This document shows positions 16,834 through 24,653 of a DNA stretch of 64,000 nucleotides, piece by piece. Numbering within the stretch: the first letter of the stretch is position 1; each line of letters begins with the position of its first letter. The position numbers were made by a program, and so were the translations under genes. This stretch comes from Maricaulis sp047308265 (GTDB taxonomy: Bacteria; Pseudomonadota; Alphaproteobacteria; Caulobacterales; Maricaulaceae): contig NZ_JBKQWY010000007.1 in NCBI RefSeq assembly GCF_047308265.1, positions 62,001 through 126,000 on the forward strand, written 5' to 3'. Under the pieces are notes generated by a model. It was not told the DNA's origin, did not search any database, and saw nothing but the letters and a program-made list of their open reading frames with translations.

Positions 16834-17502
16834 CTATTGCTGGATCAGAGCCGCAATTTCAGCCCGTATCATATCCAGTCCTGTTCGTTTTGCACTGGAA
16901 GTGGCGACAAGGCGAGGGAAGGCTGCAGGGCGTTTCATGATTGCGGTTTCTGTTTCCTCAATCATACGCTGGGCCTGGCCGGGTTTCAGCTTGTCGAGCT
17001 TGGTCAGGACTATCTGATAGCTCACGGCCGCCTCGTCAAAAACGTCCATAATGCCCTTGTCGACATCCTTGATGCCGTGACGGCTGTCGATGAGCACGAA
17101 GGCGCGCTTGAGGTTCACACGACCGCGCAGGAAGGCCTTGGTCAGTCGGGTCCAGCGTTCCACCACATCCTTGGGCGCACGCGCATAACCATAGCCCGGC
17201 AGGTCGACAATGCGCATCTCGCCACCCGCGGTCTCGAAGAAGTTAAGCTCGCGAGTTCGGCCGGGTTCACCGGACGTCCGGGCCAGGGCTTTTTGCCGGG
17301 TGATGGCATTGATCAGCGAGGATTTGCCAACATTGGAGCGACCGGCAAAGGCAACCTCCACCTTGTCCGGCGCAGGCAGGTGGTCGAGCGATACCGCACC
17401 CATCAGAAAGGTGGAGGGACGCGCAAAGAGCTGGTGTCCGGCCTGGCGATCCAGGCCGAACGGCAGGTCTGCGTTATCGGAATCCGTGTCCTTATCAGTC
17501 AG
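16834..17502 (-). CDS. engB: Ribosome biogenesis GTPase EngB/YihA, apparently CTG-initiated
   Basis: A TRAFAC GTPase needed for 50S assembly. G1 is AFAGRSNVGKSSLIN, G3 RIVDLPGYGYARAP, G4 LTKLDKLKPGQ and G5 VATSSAKRTGLD. The first ATG in frame (17403) would cut off the conserved lead-in LFARPSTFLMGAVSLDHLP. Extending upstream keeps the frame open through that block to CTG at 17502, with no ATG, GTG or TTG on the way. That CTG overlaps the yidC stop as CTGA and has AAGGGAGA with a 7-nt spacing. It gives 222 residues, near the family's usual length. Start choice is strong inference; the protein family is certain. Confidence 0.92.
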   Translation of the reverse strand: MTDKDTDSDNADLPFGLDRQAGHQLFARPSTFLMGAVSLDHLPAPDKVEVAFAGRSNVGKSSLINAITRQKALARTSGEPGRTRELNFFETAGGEMRIVDLPGYGYARAPKDVVERWTRLTKAFLRGRVNLKRAFVLIDSRHGIKDVDKGIMDVFDEAAVSYQIVLTKLDKLKPGQAQRMIEETETAIMKRPAAFPRLVATSSAKRTGLDMIRAEIAALIQQ

Positions 17503-19289
17503 GACTCATCTCCCTTGGAGCCGTTGCGCAAGCGCGCGATCAGCTTGTCCAGCTGGGTTTCATTCCCGTGGCGTCGCATGATCACATATTGCTGCCCCAC
17601 CGAGAGCAGGTTGTTCCACGTCCAGTAGATCACCAGACCCGCCGGGAAATTGGCCAGCATGAACATGAAGACCCAGGGCAGGAAGGCGAAGATACGCGCC
17701 TGCATCGGATCCGGCGGCGGCGGGTTCAGCGCCTGCTGCGCGGCCATGGAGACCGCCATCAGGATCGGCCACAGTCCCACAGCTAGGAAGCCGCCGATCA
17801 GCCAGACACCGCTCGGATCCCACGGAATCAGACCGAAGATGTTCCAGATCGTGGTCGGGTCCGGAGCGGCCAGGTCGTTGATCCAGCCCACGAATGGCTG
17901 GTGACGCATCTCAAGGGTCACGAACAGGGTTTTGTAGAGCGCGTAGAAAATCGGGATCTGGATGAGGATGGGCAGACACCCGGCAACCGGATTGATCTTT
18001 TCGTTCCGGTAGAGCTCCATCATCGCCTGTTGCTGTTTTTGCTGGTCAGAGGCGAAGCGTTCGCGGATTTCCTGCACCTTGGGCTGCACGGCCTTCATTT
18101 TCGCCATCGAGGCATAGGCACGGTTGGCGATCGGGAAGAAGATCAGCTTGACCAGTACGGTCACGGCCAGGATGGCAGCACCGATACCGCCCAACCAGCC
18201 GCTGAAGAAGTTCAGCAAAATGAAGTACGGGCGGGTCAGGAACCAGAAATTGCCCCAGTCAACGGCCAGATCGAAATGATCAATCTCCAGATCGCTCTGA
18301 TAGGCCTGCAATACGTCCACTTCCTTCGCACCGGCGAAGACACGTGATGTGGAGCTGTGGCTGGAGCCGGGCTGAAGCGCGATCGGTTGGGTGACATAGC
18401 GTGAGGTAATGACCAGTTCGCCATTTTCCGAGCTGGCGCTGAACTCGCCACCAAAGCGCACCGTCTGGTCCGGAATCGCGGCCGCCAGCCAGTATTTGTC
18501 GGTAATTCCCATCCAGCCGCCATTGCCGATCCAGGTCTCTTCATCGCCGGCATCGATATTGTTGTATTTCACCTGGTGACGACGACCATCCACAACGCCG
18601 ATCTGGCCTTCGTGGAGAATAAAGAAGTTCTGGAAATACTCCGGCACACCATAGCGGCGCACTTCACCGAACCGTGCCAGGCTGATCGGGCTGTCAGTGG
18701 TGTTGGTGACCGTGTCCTCATAGGTGACCATATAGTGTTCATCGATGGTCAGTGTGCGGCGGATCTCGACCCCGTCGGCGGTGAAACCGATCACCACCGG
18801 TGTTGTTTCCGTTAGCGTGTCGCCGGAGATGATCTCCCACTCGCTGTCGGCGCGGGTGATGTCGAACAACTGACTGCCCTCGACACGGGACCAGCCATCG
18901 CGGGCGAAATAGGCATTGTCCAGGCCTTCCGGGCTGAGCAGGGTCACACGCGTCTCATCATCCACCGCGACAGCGTATTGGCGCAGGCGCAGATCATCGA
19001 GGCGGGCTCCTGTCAGAGCGAAACTGCCGACCACGTCCGTCGCGTCGATATTGATCCGGGCACCGTTGGGATTGAAACCGGTGGGGCGGGAGTCTGCGGC
19101 CTGGGTTAGACCATCGGTCAGACCTTCCGCGAGTTCACCGTCTTGTTGTTCCATCGCCTGTTGTGCCAGTTCGGCGGCACGCTCGGCTCTTTGACGTTCG
19201 GCCTGTGGTCCAAGGACCAGGAATTGGTAGCCCAGCAAAATGATCGCGGACAGGCCAATGGCCAGAAATAGATTGCGGTGTTCGCCCAT
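17499..19289 (-). CDS. yidC: Membrane protein insertase YidC
   Basis: A 596-residue Oxa1/YidC insertase. It begins with a signal-anchor (LFLAIGLSAIILLGYQFLVL), then a large periplasmic beta-domain (~60-350). The conserved C-terminal five-helix core starts YFILLNFFSGWLGGIGAAIL and includes IFFPIANRAYASMAKMKAVQ and NEKINPVAGCLPILIQIPIF. The charged tail is LRNGSKGDES. YidC inserts and folds inner-membrane proteins alone or with SecYEG. It is in the classic rpmH-rnpA-yidC order. Its stop overlaps the proposed engB CTG start. Confidence 0.97.
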   Translation of the reverse strand: MGEHRNLFLAIGLSAIILLGYQFLVLGPQAERQRAERAAELAQQAMEQQDGELAEGLTDGLTQAADSRPTGFNPNGARINIDATDVVGSFALTGARLDDLRLRQYAVAVDDETRVTLLSPEGLDNAYFARDGWSRVEGSQLFDITRADSEWEIISGDTLTETTPVVIGFTADGVEIRRTLTIDEHYMVTYEDTVTNTTDSPISLARFGEVRRYGVPEYFQNFFILHEGQIGVVDGRRHQVKYNNIDAGDEETWIGNGGWMGITDKYWLAAAIPDQTVRFGGEFSASSENGELVITSRYVTQPIALQPGSSHSSTSRVFAGAKEVDVLQAYQSDLEIDHFDLAVDWGNFWFLTRPYFILLNFFSGWLGGIGAAILAVTVLVKLIFFPIANRAYASMAKMKAVQPKVQEIRERFASDQQKQQQAMMELYRNEKINPVAGCLPILIQIPIFYALYKTLFVTLEMRHQPFVGWINDLAAPDPTTIWNIFGLIPWDPSGVWLIGGFLAVGLWPILMAVSMAAQQALNPPPPDPMQARIFAFLPWVFMFMLANFPAGLVIYWTWNNLLSVGQQYVIMRRHGNETQLDKLIARLRNGSKGDES

Positions 19290-19316
19290 GTTACGACACG
19301 GCCCCTTCTTGGTCGG

Positions 19317-19718
19317 CTATCGCCCCGGACCTTGCGGTCTGGATGATGTCTGATCTGGCTTTGTCCCGCCCCCCGACGGGGCCAAGCTGGTCAATGCGCT
19401 CTCCACATCGGCCAGCAAGCGTAGCCAGTCGCGATCAGGCGTTGAGGCCCGCGCAATGAATACATAGTCAAAGCCGGGCTGTCCGTGGAGAGGGAGTAGC
19501 AGCCGCGCGGTCTCTCTCAGGCGTCTTTTTGCCCGGTTCCGGATCACGGCATTGCCAATCTTGCGGGTTGCGGTGAAGCCGGCCCCGCATTGATCCGGTG
19601 TGCCATTGGCATTGACCTGGATCACCACGCCGGACCGGACCGCCTTGCGGCCCTTTGCGGCATGTAAAAACTCACGCCGCTTTTTCAGCCGAGTGAGGGC
19701 TGGCGGCGTGAGTGTCAT
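19317..19718 (-). CDS. rnpA: Ribonuclease P protein component
   Basis: A 133-residue basic protein that forms RNase P with its RNA to mature tRNA 5' ends. It begins with LTRLKKRREFLHAAKGRKAV and has the RnpA signature TRKIGNAVIRNRAKRRLRE, then the usual DYVFIARASTPDRDWLRLLADVE arranged in two shorter blocks. A Pro/Gly-rich tail extends a little past the typical end. It lies 18 bp downstream of rpmH and 27 bp upstream of yidC in one operon. No yidD gene is present between rnpA and yidC. Confidence 0.95.
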   Translation of the reverse strand: MTLTPPALTRLKKRREFLHAAKGRKAVRSGVVIQVNANGTPDQCGAGFTATRKIGNAVIRNRAKRRLRETARLLLPLHGQPGFDYVFIARASTPDRDWLRLLADVESALTSLAPSGGGTKPDQTSSRPQGPGR

Positions 19719-19736
19719 CGTCAGGCAGAAGCTGTC

Positions 19737-19871
19737 TTAGGCGGACAGGCGTGCGCGGCCCTTGGCACGACGGCGAGCCAGAACCTTACGGCCACCTTTG
19801 GTGGCCATGCGCGCACGGAAGCCATGCCGACGCTTACGGACGAGCTTGGACGGTTGAAATGTGCGTTTCAC
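19737..19871 (-). CDS. rpmH: 50S ribosomal protein L34
   Basis: A 44-residue ribosomal protein read as MKRTFQPSKLVRKRRHGFRA, then RMATKGGRKVLARRRAKGRA and RLSA, which is the full L34 sequence pattern. The start codon is GTG at 19871, with TAGGAG 7 nt upstream. The gene is first in rpmH-rnpA-yidC-engB. A good promoter lies 40-68 bp upstream. Confidence 0.97.
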   Translation of the reverse strand: MKRTFQPSKLVRKRRHGFRARMATKGGRKVLARRRAKGRARLSA

Positions 19872-19910
19872 GGGCGCGCTCCTACAGGCGATCAAAAATG
19901 CGAGCGGCGG

Positions 19911-19939
19911 CTAATACGCGGGGTAGAGCCTGCCGTCAA
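19911..19939 (-). promoter_or_regulatory. Housekeeping (sigma70-type) promoter of rpmH
   Basis: On the minus strand the sequence reads TTGACG (19939-19934), a 17-bp spacer, then TATTAG (19916-19911). Both hexamers are close to consensus with ideal spacing. The promoter is ~40 bp upstream of the rpmH GTG and is the only evident promoter for the ribosomal/RNase P/insertase operon. Confidence 0.75.
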
Positions 19940-20077
19940 GGGGCTGCACCGTTGAGCGCAGCAGAGTGAAGGGCATTTTTGCAGTCTGTGCCTGTCATGT
20001 CACCCCTTGTCTTCGCCCCGCTCCCGAAGGGATCAGGCTTGTTGAGACCGCGAGCGTAGGCTATTGCGCAGGGAGTC

Positions 20078-21619
20078 ATGCACGATACCCATTCCAAATC
20101 CGAGTCAGGTCAGTCCGTTGAGGGTCTTTCCGATACCGCAGCGGTGTCGCCGGTGCGCTCGGGCAGAGCGGGGCTGTCAAAGGCGCTTCGGTCGACCTTC
20201 CGTGCCGCGTTCGAAAGCCTGGCCGGGCAATTGTTGTGGGTCACGCTGGGGTTTCTCGCGGTCGGCCTGATCCTTGTCTATTTCATGACCGCTGCGGTGT
20301 ATCGTCAGCAATGGATGATGGAGCGGATCGAGGCGGCCCACCTCACAGCGCTTGCCGCAGACCTGGCGCCTGGAAATGGTCCGGGCGATATGGATGTGCG
20401 CACCTTGCTACGTGGCGCCGATGCGATAGCCGTGGCGCGGGTGCGGGGTGGAATGAATGAGCTCGTGCTTTATGGCGGTCCGATCGATGGTCCCCTGGTG
20501 GAAAGCGATCTTCGCACAGCTGGTTTCTGGACCCATGTCACCGACACCATCGATACCTTGTTTGCGCCTGATGGCCGGTATCTGCGGATCCGCGCCTACC
20601 CGGAAAACATTGAGGATGATGCGCCCGAGGAAGTGTTGGATGTGATTGTGGTGGAGGCGCCGCTGAAGACGGACCTGCAGGCTTACACCCGTCGTTTCTG
20701 GCTCGTCGGGATCTTTGTGGCCCTGGGAGGAGGGGGCGTCGTCTACGGGGCGCTATTTGCGTTTTTTGTGCGCCCGATGCGCGGACTGGCCGGGGCGATG
20801 GTTCGCTTCAGTGCGGACCCGGACGATCCGGACCGGATGATCCGTCCCACGGGGCGTCCGAACGAAATCGGCCAGGCCGAACAGGAATTGGCGGACATGC
20901 AGGTGGATATCCGTCTCGCCCTGCGTGAACGCGAACGGCTCGCGGCTCTGGGAGCAGCGGTGGCCAAGATCAATCATGATCTTCGCAATGTTCTGACCAG
21001 TGCCCAGCTCGTATCCGACCGGCTTGCGGGTGATTCTGATCCGCGCGTACGGGGAATGGGCGAACGCCTGGTGCGCGCCGTCGATCGCGGGGTGCGCCTG
21101 TGTGAAGCGACGCTGGCATTCGGTCGTGCTGACGAGACACCGCCCGATCCTGAGTGGGTGGCTGTCAGCGACCTGCTCGATGAAGCCGCCGGGGATGCAA
21201 TGATGTCAGAGGGGCAGGTCGCATGGTCAAACCATGTTGATCTCGACCTGGAGCTTTCCCTGGATGCGGACCAGGCCCACCGGATTTTTCTCAATCTCTT
21301 CCGTAATGCCATTCAGGCCATGCGGGACGCGGCCGTGCGCGAACCCGATCGAGACCTGGCGCTGAGTGCGCGGGCAGAGCGGGTCGGCGAGATCTGGCGG
21401 ATCGAAATCGAGGATACCGGACCGGGTCTGCCCCAGAAGGCACAGGACAATCTTTTCCAGGCCTTCACGGGATCCAGTCGCAAGGGCGGTACGGGCCTGG
21501 GGCTTGCCATCGCACGTGAGCTCAGCCGGGCCCATGACGGTGAGCTTGAACTGGTTTCCACCGGCCCGAGCGGGACGGTGTTTGCAGTCTGCCTGCCGGA
21601 CACCGCCCGCCGTGATTAG
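20078..21619 (+). CDS. Sensor histidine kinase with HAMP domain, orphan
   Basis: A 513-residue inner-membrane kinase. The first transmembrane helix is LLWVTLGFLAVGLILVYFMT and the second WLVGIFVALGGGGVVYGALF, with a ~140-residue periplasmic part between. A HAMP-like segment follows (RPMRGLAGAMVRFSADPDDP). The dimerisation/phosphoacceptor helix is VAKINHDLRNVLTSAQLV with H300. The ATPase domain shows NLFRNAIQAM, EDTGPGLPQKA and GGTGLGLAIARELSRAH. No response regulator gene is adjacent. The ATG follows GGGAG. Signal and partner are unknown. Confidence 0.88.
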   Translation: MHDTHSKSESGQSVEGLSDTAAVSPVRSGRAGLSKALRSTFRAAFESLAGQLLWVTLGFLAVGLILVYFMTAAVYRQQWMMERIEAAHLTALAADLAPGNGPGDMDVRTLLRGADAIAVARVRGGMNELVLYGGPIDGPLVESDLRTAGFWTHVTDTIDTLFAPDGRYLRIRAYPENIEDDAPEEVLDVIVVEAPLKTDLQAYTRRFWLVGIFVALGGGGVVYGALFAFFVRPMRGLAGAMVRFSADPDDPDRMIRPTGRPNEIGQAEQELADMQVDIRLALRERERLAALGAAVAKINHDLRNVLTSAQLVSDRLAGDSDPRVRGMGERLVRAVDRGVRLCEATLAFGRADETPPDPEWVAVSDLLDEAAGDAMMSEGQVAWSNHVDLDLELSLDADQAHRIFLNLFRNAIQAMRDAAVREPDRDLALSARAERVGEIWRIEIEDTGPGLPQKAQDNLFQAFTGSSRKGGTGLGLAIARELSRAHDGELELVSTGPSGTVFAVCLPDTARRD

Positions 21620-21641
21620 TCAAGCGCAGCCGTAAGCGGGA

Positions 21642-22268
21642 TCAGCGACCCAGATCGATGCGCGTGCGTGTCGGCGTCAGTTCCGCTGCAGTCTGACGGC
21701 GATCATCCAGATAGGTCACGTCCAGCGTCTCCAGACGCGGCAGGGTGTTGAACACGCCTGTCAGGTCCAGGCTGCGCAGGGCGTTTTCACACTGAAAGAC
21801 ATAACTCAAGCCGAGATCGGAGTGGGTGGTTTCGGCTGGGGCCGCATGATCATGACCGTGATGGTCGTGGCCATGTTCTTCATGAGCATGGTCGTCGTGG
21901 CCGTGCTCCTCATGAGCATGCTCGTCGTGCCCGTCGTGATGGTCATGTGTCTCGTGAGCGTCAGTGGCCGGAGCAATATCCAGCGGTTCCGGATCAACGC
22001 TACGGGCCTGCGCGCTGACGAACTGGCATCCAGCATCAGTGTTGAACCCGAAAATCTCCGGTCGGGTCAGGCTCGCTGTCACGGACTGGATGTGTTCCAT
22101 CTCCTCCTCGGACCGCGGAGCGCGTTCGAAGCCAAAAGCTGTGTCTGAAGGCAATTCCAGCAGGATTTCGACGCGACCATTGGCATCGGCTGCGATGCCG
22201 GCCGTGCCGACCCCATGGACGTGCTGAAGCGCGAAAACAGCCCCGGTCAGGGCAAGCGGGAGGAACAT
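21642..22268 (-). CDS. zrgA: DUF2796 / ZrgA-like periplasmic zinc-associated protein
   Basis: A 208-residue exported protein. It starts MFLPLALTGAVFALQHVHGV, and the early HVHGV motif, ILLELPSD and FGFERAPRSEEE fit DUF2796 (ZrgA). In the middle is an extremely His/Asp/Glu-rich run (~105-145) with repeats of HDEHAHEEHGHDDHAHEEHG. The C-terminal part includes SYVFQCENALRSLDLTGVFN and TLPRLETLDVTYLDD. Family members assist periplasmic zinc capture for uptake under Zur control. The ATG 22268 has a CGAGG site; an upstream ATG at 22319 is rejected because it precedes the signal peptide. It is divergent from a MerC-like gene across a probable Zur box. Confidence 0.85.
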   Translation of the reverse strand: MFLPLALTGAVFALQHVHGVGTAGIAADANGRVEILLELPSDTAFGFERAPRSEEEMEHIQSVTASLTRPEIFGFNTDAGCQFVSAQARSVDPEPLDIAPATDAHETHDHHDGHDEHAHEEHGHDDHAHEEHGHDHHGHDHAAPAETTHSDLGLSYVFQCENALRSLDLTGVFNTLPRLETLDVTYLDDRRQTAAELTPTRTRIDLGR

Positions 22269-22322
22269 GAAAACCTCGATCTGAAACTGTGGCGGCTGGA
22301 TCTCCGGCCTTGTAACCACGGG

Positions 22323-22340
22323 ATGTTACACTATAACGAA
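22323..22340. promoter_or_regulatory. Candidate Zur box in the zrgA/merC divergent promoter
   Basis: ATGTTACACTATAACGAA (22323-22340) matches the proteobacterial Zur palindrome ATGTTATA-N-TATAACATT at most positions. A TGTAAC at 22311-22316 forms an additional inverted pair with GTTACA at 22325-22330. The site sits between two divergent genes, one clearly zinc-related. Zinc-responsive repression of both is inferred. Confidence 0.6.
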
Positions 22341-22417
22341 AGGCGTATTCAAGGCGATCAGCCGTATTGGCGGTGCCGATCACAACCTTACAGCGTTTCG
22401 TTCAACAGGGGTATCCC

Positions 22418-22771
22418 ATGCGACGTGAAGACACTCTCGGTATCTGCCTGTCCGGTCTGTGTGTGGTGCACTGTCTCGGGATACCGATCCTGATTGCCTT
22501 GAGCCCCGCCCTGGGTTGGATGGAGCAGGAATGGGTTCACCTCCTGCTGGCCTGCCTGGCGCTCGTCGTGACGCTCTGGGCCATGCGCAACTGGTCGCGT
22601 GGTCTGGTGCTCAAGCTTCTCGCCTTTGCGGGTCTGGCGCTCCTGTTCACGGGCGCGCTGGCCGAAGTCAGTGAGACCGTCGAACGTGTCATCACTGTAG
22701 CAGGTGCCAGCGGCCTGGCCTTGGCACACTTCTTCGGGCAGCGTGGCGATGCCATGTTTCGCCGATCCTGA
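22418..22771 (+). CDS. MerC-domain membrane protein
   Basis: A 117-residue inner-membrane protein with about four hydrophobic helices. The first helix carries the MerC pattern ICLSGLCVVHCLGIPILIAL with a Cys pair and VHCLG. Next come WVHLLLACLALVVTLWAMRN, LLAFAGLALLFTGALAE and VITVAGASGLALAHFFGQ. MerC proteins carry mercuric ions, but chromosomal copies beside zinc genes are common and the true substrate here is unknown. ATG 22418 is preceded by an AGGGG site. Context suggests Zur control and a metal other than mercury. Confidence 0.78.
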   Translation: MRREDTLGICLSGLCVVHCLGIPILIALSPALGWMEQEWVHLLLACLALVVTLWAMRNWSRGLVLKLLAFAGLALLFTGALAEVSETVERVITVAGASGLALAHFFGQRGDAMFRRS

Positions 22772-22840
22772 ACACTGTCCTAAATACAGTCCCAGACGCG
22801 GTCGTGGAACGCCGATGGAGCGGGGGCGGTCCTGACGGGA

Positions 22841-24589
22841 TCAGGGCTGCCGGGCGACACCTTCGCGGCGACGGTCGGCCCCGCCGATCAGCGTGCCGTC
22901 ATCCATCTGCCGGACGATATGTAAGCCGGAGTTTTCACCGCGATTGGCATCGAGCGTAAAGCCGAGCTCTGCTAGGCCGTCCAGAATGGCCGGGTCCATG
23001 CCGTCTTCGATACGCACGACGTCACCGCGGGCCACGACGTTGGGCAAGTCGATGGCCTCCTGGGGTGTCAGGCCCCAATCGAGCATGGCGACCAGCGTCT
23101 TGGCCGTGTAGGCGATGATCGATGATCCGCCCGGCGACCCTGTCGCCAGAACAAAATCTCCGTTCTCATCAAACACGATCGTGGGTGACATGGACGAGCG
23201 CGGCCGCTTGCCGCCTTCCGGTGCGTTGGCGATCGGGCGACCGGCGGCATCCACAGGTGTGCGGGAGAAATCGGTGAGCTGATTGTTCAGGAAAAATCCG
23301 CCGGCCATGCGGTGGGAGCCAAACACGCTCTCGACGGTCGTCGTCATGGAAACGACATCGCCATCCGCGTCCACGACCACAAAGTGGCTGGTGCCCGGGA
23401 CATCGGGAGTTGCATCCTCTGCAGGTGCGTCTACCCCGTCCGGAATGCCCGCAAGCGCTGTGTCCATGGCCGTGTCGCGATCGATCAGGGCAGAGCGGCG
23501 GTTGATATAGTCGGCGTCCAGAAGCCCTTCGACAGGCACATCAACAAAGGCCGGGTCGGCGACATACGCATCGCGATCAGCATAGGCCAGGCGGCTGGCC
23601 TCGATGAAACGGCGCCAACCTTCCAGCGTGTCCGGCCCGGTTGCGGACATGTCATAGGCTTCGAGAAGACCCAGAATCTCATTCACGGTGGTGCCGCCAG
23701 AGGCAGGCGGAGGGGCGCCGCAAATCTGATAGCTGCGATAAGTCCGACACACCGGTTCGCGAACCAGCGGCTCATATGCCGCCAGGTCTGCCAGTGTCAG
23801 TGTGCCCGGGCGTGGCTCGGCCTGGACAGCCGCAATAATCTCCTGCGCAATGGGCCCTTCATGCAGGGCGCGAGGATCGTCAGCCAGTGCCCGGACGGTG
23901 TCGGCATAGGCCGGATTGCTCAGGACATGTCCGGCAGGCAGGGCATCGCCTTCTGCATCAAAGAAATAGGCGCGCGGGGCGGGCCATTCATCCAGCGGCG
24001 TGCGGGGGGCCATGCGCGCGATAAAACCGGCCAGGCGGGGCGAGATTTCAAAACCCTCATCGGCGAGCGCTTCAGCGTGATCAAATCCGGCGGCCCAGTC
24101 GAGTTCACCATGATCGGCATGGGCGCGGGCGAGCATGGGAATGGCACCAGGAACCCCCACCGAGTGCCCCGAGAAGATGGCATTGAAAAAGCCCAGGGGT
24201 TGCCCCGTTTCGTCCAGGAATAGGTCGGGGCCGGCTGTGGCGGGCGCCGTTTCACGACCATCATAGACCGTGAGATCACCGGACTGCGCATCGAAATAGA
24301 GCAAAAACGCGCCACCCCCGAGACCGGAGCTTTGCGGTTCGACCAGACCCAATACGCTCTGTACGGCTATGGCGGCATCAATCGCATCACCACCCTGGCG
24401 CAGGGCCTCTAGACCGGCCTCCACAGCGTGTGGATTGGCAGCGGACACCATGGCTGGTCCCGCCATTGTCGAGGGTTGCGACGGCGTGCCCGGGGTGTTG
24501 TCCACCGGTTGTGGCGTATCGGCAGACCCGCAGGCCGCCAGACCCAATGCCAGTGCGCTGACAGAAAGCGTGTAGAAAAAACGATTCAT
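22841..24589 (-). CDS. ggt: Gamma-glutamyltransferase, lipoprotein form
   Basis: A 582-residue Ntn-hydrolase. The N-terminus MNRFFYTLSVSALALGLAAC is a lipoprotein signal with lipobox LAAC. The large-subunit start shows MVSAANPHAVEAGLEALRQG and GGDAIDAAIAVQSVLGLVEP, followed by SSGLGGGAFLLYF. The autoprocessing nucleophile is T400 in PGTSHFVVVDADGDVVSMT. Late landmarks are NNQLTDFS, KRPRSSMSPTIVF and TGSPGGSSIIAYTAK. The enzyme cleaves glutathione and gamma-glutamyl peptides in the periplasm. The start follows GAGGGG by 7 nt. It is divergent from the P1 peptidase gene. Confidence 0.95.
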   Translation of the reverse strand: MNRFFYTLSVSALALGLAACGSADTPQPVDNTPGTPSQPSTMAGPAMVSAANPHAVEAGLEALRQGGDAIDAAIAVQSVLGLVEPQSSGLGGGAFLLYFDAQSGDLTVYDGRETAPATAGPDLFLDETGQPLGFFNAIFSGHSVGVPGAIPMLARAHADHGELDWAAGFDHAEALADEGFEISPRLAGFIARMAPRTPLDEWPAPRAYFFDAEGDALPAGHVLSNPAYADTVRALADDPRALHEGPIAQEIIAAVQAEPRPGTLTLADLAAYEPLVREPVCRTYRSYQICGAPPPASGGTTVNEILGLLEAYDMSATGPDTLEGWRRFIEASRLAYADRDAYVADPAFVDVPVEGLLDADYINRRSALIDRDTAMDTALAGIPDGVDAPAEDATPDVPGTSHFVVVDADGDVVSMTTTVESVFGSHRMAGGFFLNNQLTDFSRTPVDAAGRPIANAPEGGKRPRSSMSPTIVFDENGDFVLATGSPGGSSIIAYTAKTLVAMLDWGLTPQEAIDLPNVVARGDVVRIEDGMDPAILDGLAELGFTLDANRGENSGLHIVRQMDDGTLIGGADRRREGVARQP

Positions 24590-24653
24590 GGACTTGCCCC
24601 TCGCCAAACTCCCGGCACCATAGCGCGGTTCATTCACAGATAAGAGGCCGATT

